From: Patescibacteria group bacterium
GTDB taxonomy: Bacteria > Patescibacteriota > Saccharimonadia > CAILAD01 > BJGX01
Assembly: GCA_009691555.1 (NCBI GenBank)
Contig: SICB01000003.1
Location: 1 to 29,891, forward strand
DNA length: 29,891 bases
Direction of reading: 5' to 3'
Shown piece by piece: positions 1-7,938 of the stretch (the stretch's first letter is position 1; the number at the start of each line of letters is the position of its first letter). The notes under the pieces were generated by a model, which was not told where the DNA came from, made no database searches, and saw nothing but the letters and a program-made list of their open reading frames with translations. The position numbers and the translations under genes are program-made.

Positions 1-483
1 AGCTTACCGATGAGTCGTAGTGCCGTACTAACCGGCCGAACATCGGCCGATATCATCCGTAGCTCGCTGGTTGCAATGATACTACTCGGCATGGGCTATG
101 TGTATGGTTTTAGATTCCAAAACGGTGCAGGCGACGCAGTCATAATGATTGCCCTGATACTAGCCTTTGGGTACGCTTTTTCGTGGATTGCGGCCTTTGT
201 AGGATTGGCAGTAAAAGACGAAGAAACCGCTCAACTAGCCGGATTTTTATTTATATTTCCGCTAACCTTTGCTAGTGCTACATTTGTGCCAACCGCTACG
301 ATGCCACACTGGCTGCAAGTTTTTGCCAATAACCAGCCAGTAACCTTCGCGGTCACGGCAGCAAGGCATTTTGCCCTCGGCACACCTTCGGGCGGAGCAG
401 AGTGGAAATTACTCGCCTGGATAGTGGGTATCCTCATGGTGTTTATTCCGCTTTCGATATACTCATATAAAAAACGCAGCTAG
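1..483 (+). CDS. ABC-2 type transporter permease (DrrB-like), 3' part only
   Basis: The frame is open to the left edge, so this is the C-terminal part of a longer protein. The ATG at position 10 is probably internal. It is the membrane subunit of an ABC exporter of the ABC-2/DrrB type, which moves drugs, lipids or polysaccharides out of the cell with a separate ATPase. Seen: several hydrophobic membrane segments (about residues 17-33, 43-66, 75-95 and 136-153, counting from the ATG at 10), a short loop with MPHWLQ followed by NNQPVTFAVTAAR, which matches the conserved NP-hT...R region near the end of DrrB permeases, and a basic KKRS end. The ATPase partner would be expected upstream, outside the window. 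The substrate cannot be told from this fragment. Confidence 0.8.
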   Translation, partial: SLPMSRSAVLTGRTSADIIRSSLVAMILLGMGYVYGFRFQNGAGDAVIMIALILAFGYAFSWIAAFVGLAVKDEETAQLAGFLFIFPLTFASATFVPTATMPHWLQVFANNQPVTFAVTAARHFALGTPSGGAEWKLLAWIVGILMVFIPLSIYSYKKRS

Positions 484-544
484 GCCTGGGCATTAATTGC
501 TGCTGGAGAGAGTATTTGGTATAGTTTCCGGCCTAGGACCTGGC

Positions 545-1600
545 TTAAAGATTGGCTTTTTGGGGTAGCTTGAGCTCGATATTACCTTCAAGCTGTTTGT
601 CGGGACTATCGTCGATGCAAGCTTCGAGCTCTTTTTTGATAAGACTTTTGTCGATGTCTTGGCCAATAAAGACGATTTCTGTCAGGGGCTTTTGGTCCCA
701 GTTTTCCCAGACTAGCTCGGGCCGCACGCCGACGAGCTGAAATATATACTTACGGCTATGGCCTTTTAGGCCGAAATCGATAATGCCTTTGGCTCGATAG
801 ACGTTGGTGGGCAATTTGCGGTTGACAAAATCTTGAAACTTCATAGGGTGCAGAGGTTCTGGGCTGGTCCAGCTATAACTAGTGTATTTTTCGTGTAGAT
901 GATCGGAGTGGTCGACGGGGTGATCGTCGGGGTGATTGTCGTGGTCGTCAATGCTTGCATCACTGCTGGGCAGGGCACGCGATTTGTAGAGGTCTTGGTC
1001 GAGCAGTAGCCTAATATCGATTCGGCCTTTGGTCGATTCTAGCACTCTGACTCTGGGGTTAAAGCTAGTTATCATTTGGCGGATGTCTTGGATTTTGTCT
1101 GGCTTTACGAGGTCGATTTTATTAATTACCACAAAATCGCAAAACAAAATTTGGTCGCGAGCGATATCGTGCTCGGCAGCGTTTTTTTCGATATTCTCGG
1201 CATCGATGACAGTTACGATACCATCTAGCCTGACCTTTTGGCCTAGGGTTGTACGCAAGGTCAGAGCCAAGTCGCGTGGCTCCGCCAAGCCCGAAGCCTC
1301 GATAATAATATAATCGATGTTGCTACCCTTAAAAACAAACTGGTCGATGGCTTCCTGAAGGTCGAGTGTCTTGAGGCTACAGCAAATACAGCCACTGGTC
1401 AGCTCGAGCTGCTTGTCGCTTTGGCTTTTGATTAATTTGCTGTCGATATTGATGTCGCCAAAGTCATTGACCACAACCCCGATATTCATCCCTTCGTTGT
1501 GCGTCAAAATATAATTAAGCATAGTTGTTTTACCGGACCCCAAGAAGCCCTGCAAAACAGTGATTGGTATTTTATTGAATTCTATTATTGGTTTAGTCAT
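545..1600 (-). CDS. CobW/COG0523-family GTP-binding metallochaperone
   Basis: This is a P-loop GTPase of the CobW/ZNG1/YeiR group, which hands zinc or another metal to client proteins. Seen in the 351 residues: Walker A GFLGSGKTT at 18-26; the family's CxCC metal-binding motif (CICC) at 71-74 just after the switch region; EASGLAEP at 101-108; the guanine-specifying NKID at 160-163; a His/Asp-rich loop at about 218-236 with six histidines; and a C-terminal CobW_C-like domain (about 245-345, with NVYRAKGIIDF). The start is ATG at 1598-1600. A -10-like TATAAT lies on the minus strand at 1621-1616, which would give a leader of only about 9 nt and no SD. It diverges from the flavin oxidoreductase across a 33-bp gap. 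The family is certain; the metal is inferred only from the His loop. Confidence 0.92.
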   Translation of the reverse strand: MTKPIIEFNKIPITVLQGFLGSGKTTMLNYILTHNEGMNIGVVVNDFGDINIDSKLIKSQSDKQLELTSGCICCSLKTLDLQEAIDQFVFKGSNIDYIIIEASGLAEPRDLALTLRTTLGQKVRLDGIVTVIDAENIEKNAAEHDIARDQILFCDFVVINKIDLVKPDKIQDIRQMITSFNPRVRVLESTKGRIDIRLLLDQDLYKSRALPSSDASIDDHDNHPDDHPVDHSDHLHEKYTSYSWTSPEPLHPMKFQDFVNRKLPTNVYRAKGIIDFGLKGHSRKYIFQLVGVRPELVWENWDQKPLTEIVFIGQDIDKSLIKKELEACIDDSPDKQLEGNIELKLPQKANL

Positions 1601-1604
1601 TTGG

Positions 1605-1623
1605 TGTATAATTGGATTATACA
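1605..1623. promoter_or_regulatory. Perfect 8-3-8 palindrome forming two divergent -10 boxes
   Basis: TGTATAAT-TGG-ATTATACA is a perfect 19-bp inverted repeat in the 33-bp gap between the CobW-type gene and the oxidoreductase. TATAAT at 1607-1612 (plus) is placed to serve the oxidoreductase. The mirror TATAAT at 1621-1616 (minus) is placed to serve the GTPase. The size and symmetry fit an operator for a dimeric regulator (Fur/Zur-sized), but the regulator is not identified. Confidence 0.6.
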
Positions 1624-1633
1624 GGAGGCAACC

Positions 1634-2368
1634 ATGAAACTAAAATTTATCCACAAAGAAAAAATAGCGCGCGACAGCTGGGAGCTGATGTTTGAAAAGC
1701 CCGACGGCTTCGTTTATGAACCAGGGCAGTACCTAGAGATCAATCTCAAACACCCCAAGGTCGATTCGCGAGGTATTAAGCGTTGGTTTACAATGTCGAG
1801 CTCGCCGACAGAGGGCGATCTAATGCTAACTACGCGCTTTGTAGAGAAGCACTCGAGTTTTAAGCAGGCTTTGATTGATTTGGAGCCGGCTGATGAGATA
1901 GAAGCGATTGGCCCGCAGGGCAATTTTTTGTTGCCACATGATGTACAAAAACCAGCCGTATGGATTGCAGGCGGCATTGGCATTACACCATTTAGATCGC
2001 AGCTGAAATTTTTACTTGATAACCAACAGCTCGATCGAGATATTACACTGATATATTCTAACCGTACCGAGCAAGATATATGCTTTGGCGATTTGTGGTC
2101 GATTGCAGCCAAGCAAATGCCGAAGTTTAATTTGATAATGACTCTGGTTGATGATATTCCAAAAGGCTGGGCTGGCGAGACAGGGCTGGTCGATGAAGCG
2201 ATGATACTACGAGCATCCAAAATAGTTACTGGTAAACAATTTTATATTTCTGGCCCCGAACCAATGGTCGAGGCCTTTGCTCCGAAGCTAGTTGCGATGG
2301 GCGTAGTTAAAGCAGATATCAAACAAGACTGGTTCCCGAATTATACCGATGAGTTTTTTAAGGTCTAG
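1634..2368 (+). CDS. FAD/NAD(P)-binding oxidoreductase, ferredoxin-NADP reductase fold
   Basis: A 244-residue flavoprotein of the ferredoxin reductase superfamily that would move electrons between NAD(P)H and a partner through FAD. Seen: an N-terminal FAD-binding barrel with R50-W-F-T (the RxYS/T flavin motif) in RWFTMSSSP at 50-58; the nucleotide-binding GGIGITPF at 113-120; and the C-terminal YISGPEPMVEAF, the usual SGP-P-M motif before the last helix. There is no cysteine cluster for a fused 2Fe-2S domain, so its partner must be separate. The frame is open further upstream (to 1499), but I chose ATG 1634 because AGGAGG at 1623-1628 sits 5 nt before it and the upstream part would overlap the GTPase gene. 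The partner and substrate are unknown. Confidence 0.85.
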   Translation: MKLKFIHKEKIARDSWELMFEKPDGFVYEPGQYLEINLKHPKVDSRGIKRWFTMSSSPTEGDLMLTTRFVEKHSSFKQALIDLEPADEIEAIGPQGNFLLPHDVQKPAVWIAGGIGITPFRSQLKFLLDNQQLDRDITLIYSNRTEQDICFGDLWSIAAKQMPKFNLIMTLVDDIPKGWAGETGLVDEAMILRASKIVTGKQFYISGPEPMVEAFAPKLVAMGVVKADIKQDWFPNYTDEFFKV

Positions 2369-2396
2369 CGGGCGCTAAATACGATAGTGCTTATGT

Positions 2397-2402
2397 TATA
2401 AT
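2397..2402 (+). promoter_or_regulatory. -10 box of a leaderless-type promoter (histidine kinase)
   Basis: TATAAT ends 7 nt before the GTG start at 2410 and there is no SD. The expected transcription start coincides with the start codon. Confidence 0.55.
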
Positions 2403-2409
2403 TTTATTA

Positions 2410-4068
2410 GTGAAAACCTCAAAATCGCATAATTATACTTATATTCAGCTAACCACCGTGACGACTGTCTTGCATTTGTTGGCGGGTTTATTTGTGGGCT
2501 CATTATATTTGTTTGAAATACAGACCTCCAACAATAAACTGTTGAGTTATATTTTGGGTGGGCTAATCATTGTAGGACTAATATATAATTTGGCTTTTGC
2601 CAGGATGCTATCAAGGCGGCTTGAAACAATCGCCAAATATTTGCAACTACTTTTTGTGTTGGTCGAGCTACTCGTAATAGTTTATTTTACGGGCGGAATT
2701 TCATCTGTCTGGTACCCAGTGCTGTTAATTATGATTATAGCTTGCTCGGTGCTGGGCTTTGGAGCATTCTTTGCCAATGTCGCGCTAATAACGAGCGTAT
2801 ATGTCGGGAGTATAGTGCTTAGCCTGGTGCAAGGCCAGAGCTTGACGCAAAATTTTAACTTATTTCCGGCTACAATTGCTTGTCTGAGCATCTCGGCCGT
2901 GGTGGCCTATGCTAGCGATCTCTACGCCAAGGGCAATAAATCGCTTAAACAGGCCTCCTCTAGCCTCGATGTGGCTAATATCTCGGAGCGGCTGATTTTG
3001 GGCTCAATCGCCGATGGCCTAATAGGAATCAATACTGAAGGCAAAATTATTTTGATGAATGAGGCGGCTCAGACATTGACCGGATGGGACATGCACGACG
3101 CGCTTAATTTTAGCTGCACTCAGGTATTGAAATTAAAAGATCCCGACGATAAGGATGTTTCTGATACCGAGGACCCATTTTTGGCAGTTTTGCACAGTAG
3201 GCAGCCCTTGCGGTCTTCACGTTACCACTTGCTGACACGGTCTAACGAGCGCCGAGACCTGTCGGTGTCGATTGCACCGACCTTCGATAGTGCGGCTGAA
3301 ATAAGCGGGGCGGTGGCGGTTATTATAGACATTTCTGAGCAAAAGGCTCTAGAGAGACAAAAAAACGAATTTGTATCGACTGCCAGTCATGAAATGCGTA
3401 CTCCGATAGCTGCGATTGAAGGTTATATTGCGATGGCATCAAACCCGAAGCTGGCCCAGATAGACGGTCAGGCTCGAGGCTTTTTAGACAAAGCCCACAG
3501 CTCGTCGGTGCAGCTTGGTAAACTGTTCCAGGACCTCCTGAGTGTTAGTAAAATCGAAGATAAAGATCTAAAAGAAACAAAAGTAATTGTTAATATCAGC
3601 GATTTGGTACTAAAGATTGCTTCTGATATGCAAATTATTGCCAGCAACAAGGGCTTGCACCTGACCACCCACATTGGTGGGGCGGGAATCAAAAACCAAA
3701 CAGTTATTGCACCGACCTACAATGTTTTGGTGGATCCCGAAAAGATTTTAGAGGTAGTTTCGAATTTGGTCGACAACGCTATTAAGTATACTGCCCAGGG
3801 TAGTGTTGATATTGAAATTGATGGCGACAAGGAGTCTGTCGCTGTCATAATCCGCGATACTGGTATCGGAATATCTTCTCAAGAGCAAAAACACCTTTTT
3901 GAGAAGTTTTACCGGGTCAACAATACCATGACCCGCGAGCACTCTGGCACCGGCCTGGGGCTATACATTGCCCGCAACCTAGTAGAGCTCTACGGAGGTA
4001 AAATATGGGTTGAATCCACGCTGGGCAAGGGCTCTGTTTTTGGCTTCAAATTGCCTTTGGCAAAATGA
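2410..4068 (+). CDS. Membrane sensor histidine kinase with PAS domain
   Basis: A 552-residue two-component sensor. Seen in order: about six hydrophobic membrane segments between residues 17 and 170; a PAS domain (about 192-310, with ADGLIGINTEGKIILMNEAA); a HisKA dimerisation domain with the phosphoacceptor H327 in ASHEMRTP; and the ATP-binding domain with N box (N456 in SNLVDNAIKYT), G1 DTGIGIS at 483-489, F box FEKFYR at 497-502 and G2 GTGLGLY at 513-519. All catalytic residues are present. The start is GTG 2410, 7 nt after a TATAAT box and without an SD. The response regulator follows 54 bp downstream and is the natural partner. The membrane part has little outside the bilayer, suggesting that it senses a membrane or intracellular cue (inference). 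Confidence 0.93.
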   Translation: MKTSKSHNYTYIQLTTVTTVLHLLAGLFVGSLYLFEIQTSNNKLLSYILGGLIIVGLIYNLAFARMLSRRLETIAKYLQLLFVLVELLVIVYFTGGISSVWYPVLLIMIIACSVLGFGAFFANVALITSVYVGSIVLSLVQGQSLTQNFNLFPATIACLSISAVVAYASDLYAKGNKSLKQASSSLDVANISERLILGSIADGLIGINTEGKIILMNEAAQTLTGWDMHDALNFSCTQVLKLKDPDDKDVSDTEDPFLAVLHSRQPLRSSRYHLLTRSNERRDLSVSIAPTFDSAAEISGAVAVIIDISEQKALERQKNEFVSTASHEMRTPIAAIEGYIAMASNPKLAQIDGQARGFLDKAHSSSVQLGKLFQDLLSVSKIEDKDLKETKVIVNISDLVLKIASDMQIIASNKGLHLTTHIGGAGIKNQTVIAPTYNVLVDPEKILEVVSNLVDNAIKYTAQGSVDIEIDGDKESVAVIIRDTGIGISSQEQKHLFEKFYRVNNTMTREHSGTGLGLYIARNLVELYGGKIWVESTLGKGSVFGFKLPLAK

Positions 4069-4122
4069 TAGTTGCATTATAGGCATAAAAAGTATTAGAA
4101 TAGATTTAAGAAACGAGGAAAG

Positions 4123-4653
4123 ATGCCAAAAATATTACTAGTTGAAGACGATATTAGCCTAAGAGATGTCTATTTTGCTCGCCTGCAAGCTGAAGGTTAT
4201 GAGCTATCGGTAGCGGGAAATGGCGAAGAGGCGCTGGCGATGTCCGTTAAAGTGCGGCCCGATTTGATAATACTCGATGTAATGATGCCAAGAATATCTG
4301 GCTTTGATGTACTAGATATTATTAGAACTACGCCCGAGATAGCCCATACCAAAGTTATTATGATGACCGCCCTCGGTAGTGCTGCCGATAAGGAACGGGG
4401 CGAGAGCCTAGGCGTTGATAAATACCTTGTAAAATCTCAGGTCACACTTGAAGATGTGGTGGTTAATATCAAAAAAATACTTGAAGGCCCAGCCTTGAGC
4501 GCAAACGAGCCAATCGTTGGCAAGCCTGACCCAAAGGTAGCTCCCAATACAGCACCGCCGGCTGACAATAAAACCGACCTGCCACCAGCCGCTACTACTC
4601 CGCCGTCTCCAACTGAGCCAGTAAAGACCCCACCTGTCGATTCGACAGAATAA
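4123..4653 (+). CDS. Stand-alone response regulator receiver protein with proline-rich tail
   Basis: A 176-residue protein made of one receiver (REC) domain and a low-complexity tail. Seen: the acidic pair D9-D10, phosphoacceptor D52 in LDVMMP, switch threonine T82 in MMTALG, and K104 in the LVKS motif. All are the canonical REC residues. From about residue 125 the chain becomes rich in Pro, Ala, Thr and Lys and carries no recognisable DNA-binding or enzymatic domain. It therefore probably signals by protein contact rather than by direct transcription control (inference). GAGGA at 4115-4119 lies 3 nt before ATG 4123, and TAGAAT at 4096-4101 may be a separate -10 box. It follows the PAS histidine kinase and most likely receives its phosphate. 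Confidence 0.92.
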   Translation: MPKILLVEDDISLRDVYFARLQAEGYELSVAGNGEEALAMSVKVRPDLIILDVMMPRISGFDVLDIIRTTPEIAHTKVIMMTALGSAADKERGESLGVDKYLVKSQVTLEDVVVNIKKILEGPALSANEPIVGKPDPKVAPNTAPPADNKTDLPPAATTPPSPTEPVKTPPVDSTE

Positions 4654-4674
4654 TCAACAGATTATGCTTAGCCA

Positions 4675-4704
4675 TTGAGCTAATCCGGCATTATAAGCTA
4701 TAAT
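4675..4704 (+). promoter_or_regulatory. aspS promoter, leaderless type
   Basis: TTGAGC at 4675-4680, an 18-bp spacer, then TATAAT at 4699-4704, which ends 7 nt before the aspS ATG at 4712. No SD is present. Confidence 0.6.
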
Positions 4705-4711
4705 TGTATTT

Positions 4712-6118
4712 ATGAAGAATAGAACGATGATAAATCAGCTCGCTAACTTTGTTGGTGAGGATAAAACGATAGTCGGCTGGGTCCATATTAGACGCGACCA
4801 CGGCAAACTAGCTTTTTTTGAAATCCGCGACGCCTCGGCTGTGGTGCAGGCAGTTTATTTTCGTAATGGCCAAGAATTAGATGAAACAATCAGTGATTTG
4901 CGAAGCGAGTTTGTGGTCGAGATAACTGGAGCCGTTAAGGCTCGGCCCGAAAAAATGATTAACCCTGAACACCCCACAGGGACTATTGAATTTGAGATAA
5001 AAGATCTCGAAATATTGAGCAAAGCCGACACCCCTCCGTTTGAAATTACTGAGCCTAAGTCGAAGGTCCATGAAGAGGTTCGAATGCGCTATCGCTACCT
5101 TGATTTGCGGCGAGCGGAGATGCAAGCTAATATGCGCTTTCGGCACAAGTTTATTAAGGCCATCCGCGACTATATGGATGAGGCTGGTTTTGTAGAGATC
5201 GAGACTCCGATCCTAACCAAGTCCTCGCCCGAAGGTGCCCGCGACTTTCTGGTGCCCTCCAGACTCAGCAAAGGTAAGTTTTATGCCTTGCCGCAAGCCC
5301 CACAGCAATTCAAGCAGCTACTAATGATTGCTGGCTTTGAAAAGTATTACCAAATTGCTCGTTGTTTCAGAGACGAAGACCAGCGCGGTGACAGGCAGCC
5401 CGAATTTACCCAACTTGATATGGAAATGAGCTTTATGAGCCAAGAGGAAATACTGGATTTTAATGAACAGATGTTCAAAGAGATTATCTCAAAATTACTG
5501 CCCACAAAGAAGCTACCTACAAAATTTGAAGTCATAACCTATGCCGATTCATTAAAAAAATACGGCACCGACAAGCCGGACATTAGAACCAACAAAGAGG
5601 ACCCCGACGAGCTGGCTTTTTGCTGGATTGTAGACTTTCCGGTATTTGAAAAGACTGCCGAGGGGCATATTACTTTTGCCCATAACCCCTTTGCCAAACC
5701 ACGCGATGAAGACCTCGGGCTACTGAGCTCTGAGAATGTCGACGACTTATTAAAAATACGGGCTCACTGCTTTGATTTGGTCTTAAACGGAGTCGAAATC
5801 AGTAGCGGCAGTTTGCGCATCACTGACCCAGATGTCCAAAAAACAATTTTTGAGAGATTTGGTCTGAGCCAAGCCGAAGTGGACCAGAGATTTGGTGACT
5901 TCCTAGAGGCTTTTAAGTATGGTGTGCCACCGCACGGCGGATTTGCCCCGGGCCTTGATAGATTACTGGCCGAACTGCTCGGCGAGAGCTCAATCAGAGA
6001 AGTGATTGCCTTTCCCAAAACTGGTGACGCCAGGGATTTGATGTTTAAAAGCCCTTCAGAGGTAATGCCCGAACAGCTCGCTGAGCTTGGTATAAGTATC
6101 AAAAAGCAAAAGGAGTAG
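4712..6118 (+). CDS. aspS: Aspartyl-tRNA synthetase, short form without the GAD insertion
   Basis: A class IIb synthetase that charges tRNA with aspartate. Seen in 468 residues: N-terminal OB-fold anticodon-binding domain (about 15-105, GWVHIRRDHG); class II motif 2 as FRDEDQRGDRQPEFTQ at 219-234, which is clearly the bacterial form; and motif 3 GFAPGLDRLL at about 409-420. Typical bacterial enzymes are near 580-600 residues because a GAD domain sits between motifs 2 and 3. Here the chain passes directly from DKPDIR (about 287-292) to FCWIVDFP (303-310), so that domain is absent. H30 matches the histidine reported in non-discriminating Pseudomonas AspRS, while K81 looks like the discriminating form; tRNA(Asn) charging is possible but not settled. 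It heads a core-gene run: scpA starts 4 nt after the stop. Confidence 0.95.
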   Translation: MKNRTMINQLANFVGEDKTIVGWVHIRRDHGKLAFFEIRDASAVVQAVYFRNGQELDETISDLRSEFVVEITGAVKARPEKMINPEHPTGTIEFEIKDLEILSKADTPPFEITEPKSKVHEEVRMRYRYLDLRRAEMQANMRFRHKFIKAIRDYMDEAGFVEIETPILTKSSPEGARDFLVPSRLSKGKFYALPQAPQQFKQLLMIAGFEKYYQIARCFRDEDQRGDRQPEFTQLDMEMSFMSQEEILDFNEQMFKEIISKLLPTKKLPTKFEVITYADSLKKYGTDKPDIRTNKEDPDELAFCWIVDFPVFEKTAEGHITFAHNPFAKPRDEDLGLLSSENVDDLLKIRAHCFDLVLNGVEISSGSLRITDPDVQKTIFERFGLSQAEVDQRFGDFLEAFKYGVPPHGGFAPGLDRLLAELLGESSIREVIAFPKTGDARDLMFKSPSEVMPEQLAELGISIKKQKE

Positions 6119-6122
6119 AGTG

Positions 6123-6782
6123 GTGGCCTTTGTTCTGGAACTCGAAAACTTTCAGGGCCCGTTTGATGTACTCCTAGAGCTACTGGGCAAACGCCAGCTC
6201 AATATAACCGATGTATCGCTCGCTGAAGTTACATCTGAGTACTTAGAGTACATAGCAAAGATAGACCTCCCGATTGAGGATATGAACTGGTTTTTGTTTG
6301 TGGCGGCAAAACTAGCCCTAGACAAAAGCCAGCTGATTTTGAGAATCGTGCCCGAGGACGACGAGATGGAAATCAACATTGCCGAATCTCTTAAGAGCTA
6401 CCAGCAAATAAAGTACCTGGCCCTGGGCTTATCGGCTAGATCTAAAAAACCTCTTTATAGTAGTATTGGGCGGGCTCCAAAACACAACCGCACACTACTG
6501 GTTAGTAGATCGGAACTAGATGTAATATTTAAGAGCCTGATGAACTATTACCAGAAGCTGCCAAAAACTAAAAATATCAAATCTAATAAGCTCGCTATTG
6601 ATAGTTTTAAGCGCCGGTTTTATAATCACATATCTAACATGCAAGAGTTCTCGGCTCAAGGCGTTATGGCTAAATCTTCGACTAGACCAGAAGCGATTGT
6701 GTATTTTTTGACACTCCTGGAGCTTCTAAAGCAAGGCCGGGTCAGCAATAGCAACCAGAAATTTTTGCTGGAGGTTGTGTAG
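6123..6782 (+). CDS. scpA: Segregation and condensation protein A
   Basis: ScpA is the kleisin subunit that bridges the SMC heads and, with ScpB, drives chromosome compaction and segregation. Seen: the N-terminal signature FQGPFDVLLELLGKRQLNITDVSL, which binds the SMC neck; a middle helical part that binds ScpB; and a C-terminal winged-helix-like end (RPEAIVYFLTLLELLKQGRV). At about 219 residues it is slightly short for the family (usually 230-260). Two GTG codons lie in tandem at 6120 and 6123. AGGAG at 6111-6115 is 4 nt from the first and 7 nt from the second, so I prefer 6123. The SD lies inside the last codons of aspS, which suggests translational coupling. scpB follows after 3 nt. Confidence 0.93.
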   Translation: MAFVLELENFQGPFDVLLELLGKRQLNITDVSLAEVTSEYLEYIAKIDLPIEDMNWFLFVAAKLALDKSQLILRIVPEDDEMEINIAESLKSYQQIKYLALGLSARSKKPLYSSIGRAPKHNRTLLVSRSELDVIFKSLMNYYQKLPKTKNIKSNKLAIDSFKRRFYNHISNMQEFSAQGVMAKSSTRPEAIVYFLTLLELLKQGRVSNSNQKFLLEVV

Positions 6783-6785
6783 TTT

Positions 6786-7256
6786 ATGGACCATCAAGCA
6801 AAACTGGTGTCCTTGCTATTTTACTCGGCAGAACCAATCATTACAGCGCAAATTTTAAAAACTTTTGGGATCGATAAAACCGAACTGAAAAAACTTCAGC
6901 ATTCTGCCAATAAATCTCTAAAAACTGTCGGTCTGATAATTATCACAGACGGCGATACCATGCAGCTCACAATTGAGAGTGGCTATTCTTCGCTGATAGA
7001 AGAGTTTTATGACACTACGCCGGAGGTGCTATCTCAGCCGGCACTGGAGGTCTTGAGTATCATCGCCTACAAACAGCCGATTGGCAAAGACGATATTGAT
7101 GAAATTCGCGGTGTTAGTAGCGAACAGTCGTTGCGTAATCTTTTGAATAAGGCTTTAATAAAAAAAGTCACTCAAGCTAAGTTTGTTACGACAGCCGAAT
7201 TTATGAAGCTAGTTGGTATTAGCTCACTCGATCAGTTGCAGGACAAGAATGAATAG
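6786..7256 (+). CDS. scpB: Segregation and condensation protein B
   Basis: ScpB is the KITE-type partner of ScpA in the SMC complex. Seen in 156 residues: two winged-helix domains, the second with the family signature ALEVLSIIAYKQPIGKDDIDEIRGV at about 87-111. The usual C-terminal acidic extension is missing, so it is a compact version. ATG 6786 lies 3 nt after the scpA stop. GGAGG at 6770-6774 is rather far upstream (11 nt). The 3' end overlaps rluB by 8 nt. Confidence 0.93.
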   Translation: MDHQAKLVSLLFYSAEPIITAQILKTFGIDKTELKKLQHSANKSLKTVGLIIITDGDTMQLTIESGYSSLIEEFYDTTPEVLSQPALEVLSIIAYKQPIGKDDIDEIRGVSSEQSLRNLLNKALIKKVTQAKFVTTAEFMKLVGISSLDQLQDKNE

Positions 7257-7938
7257 CCCCAACCCACGGCTCAACAAATACTTGGTTGGAGTTGGTTTGG
7301 CAGAGAGCAGGCGGAAAGCTGATGAGCTAATTACTGCTGGCAGGGTTTGTATTAACGGCGCCACAGAGACCAATCTTGCTACTAGGGTTATGGACACAGA
7401 CCTAGTTGAGCTCGATGGCCAGAGCGGCACTAAGCGCAAAGACATTTATATCGCCTACAACAAGCCTCGCGGTTTGGTTTGCTCACACATCAAGCAGGGC
7501 AGTTCTAAAACAATTTTCGAGGAGCTACCGATTGCATTTGCTAATTTAAAAATTGCCGGAAGGCTCGACAAGGATAGTGAGGGGCTGATGATACTAAGCT
7601 CAGATGGTGATTTTATTAACAAAATCACTCACCCCAGCAGCCGAAAAGATAAAACCTACCTCGTTTATACCAAGCAAGATATCGCAGCAACGGTTGTTGC
7701 CAAACTCAATGCCGGCGTCAAGCTGGTTGATGGAGTAAGCAAATTAAAAACCACAATTATCGGCAAAAACGCCACCCGAGTAATAATTAGTGAAGGACGA
7801 AATCGCCAGATCAGGCGTAGCTTCGAAACACTGGGCCTGACGGTCATAAAGCTGCAAAGAGTAAGGATTGGGCTGTACTCGAATCGGCGTCTGGCCCCAA
7901 AGGAGTTTATATTCATAAAACCCGAGGACGTCCTGTGA
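7249..7938 (+). CDS. rluB: RsuA/RluB-family rRNA pseudouridine synthase
   Basis: This enzyme isomerises uridine to pseudouridine in ribosomal RNA. Seen in 229 residues: an N-terminal S4 RNA-binding domain (about 5-50, RLNKYLVGVGLAESRRKADELI) and the catalytic domain with GRLDKDSEGL at 104-113, where D107 is the catalytic aspartate, followed by KTYLV and the basic GRNRQIRR motif. The longer open frame begins at 7213, but ATG 7249 gives the canonical S4 start and has AGGA 5 nt upstream. It overlaps scpB by 8 nt (ATGAATAG). The scpA-scpB-rluB order is common in bacteria, which supports RluB (23S) over RsuA (16S), though sequence alone does not decide this. Confidence 0.88.
   Translation: MNSPNPRLNKYLVGVGLAESRRKADELITAGRVCINGATETNLATRVMDTDLVELDGQSGTKRKDIYIAYNKPRGLVCSHIKQGSSKTIFEELPIAFANLKIAGRLDKDSEGLMILSSDGDFINKITHPSSRKDKTYLVYTKQDIAATVVAKLNAGVKLVDGVSKLKTTIIGKNATRVIISEGRNRQIRRSFETLGLTVIKLQRVRIGLYSNRRLAPKEFIFIKPEDVL

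Noticed and set aside
480..536. CTAGGCC...GGCCTAG inverted repeat between the permease and the GTPase
   Set aside because: The arms are 7 bp and separated by 43 nt without a T tract, so I do not call it a terminator.
7213..7248. Upstream extension of rluB (12 extra residues)
   Set aside because: ATG 7249 has an SD and gives the canonical S4-domain start; the extension lies entirely in scpB.
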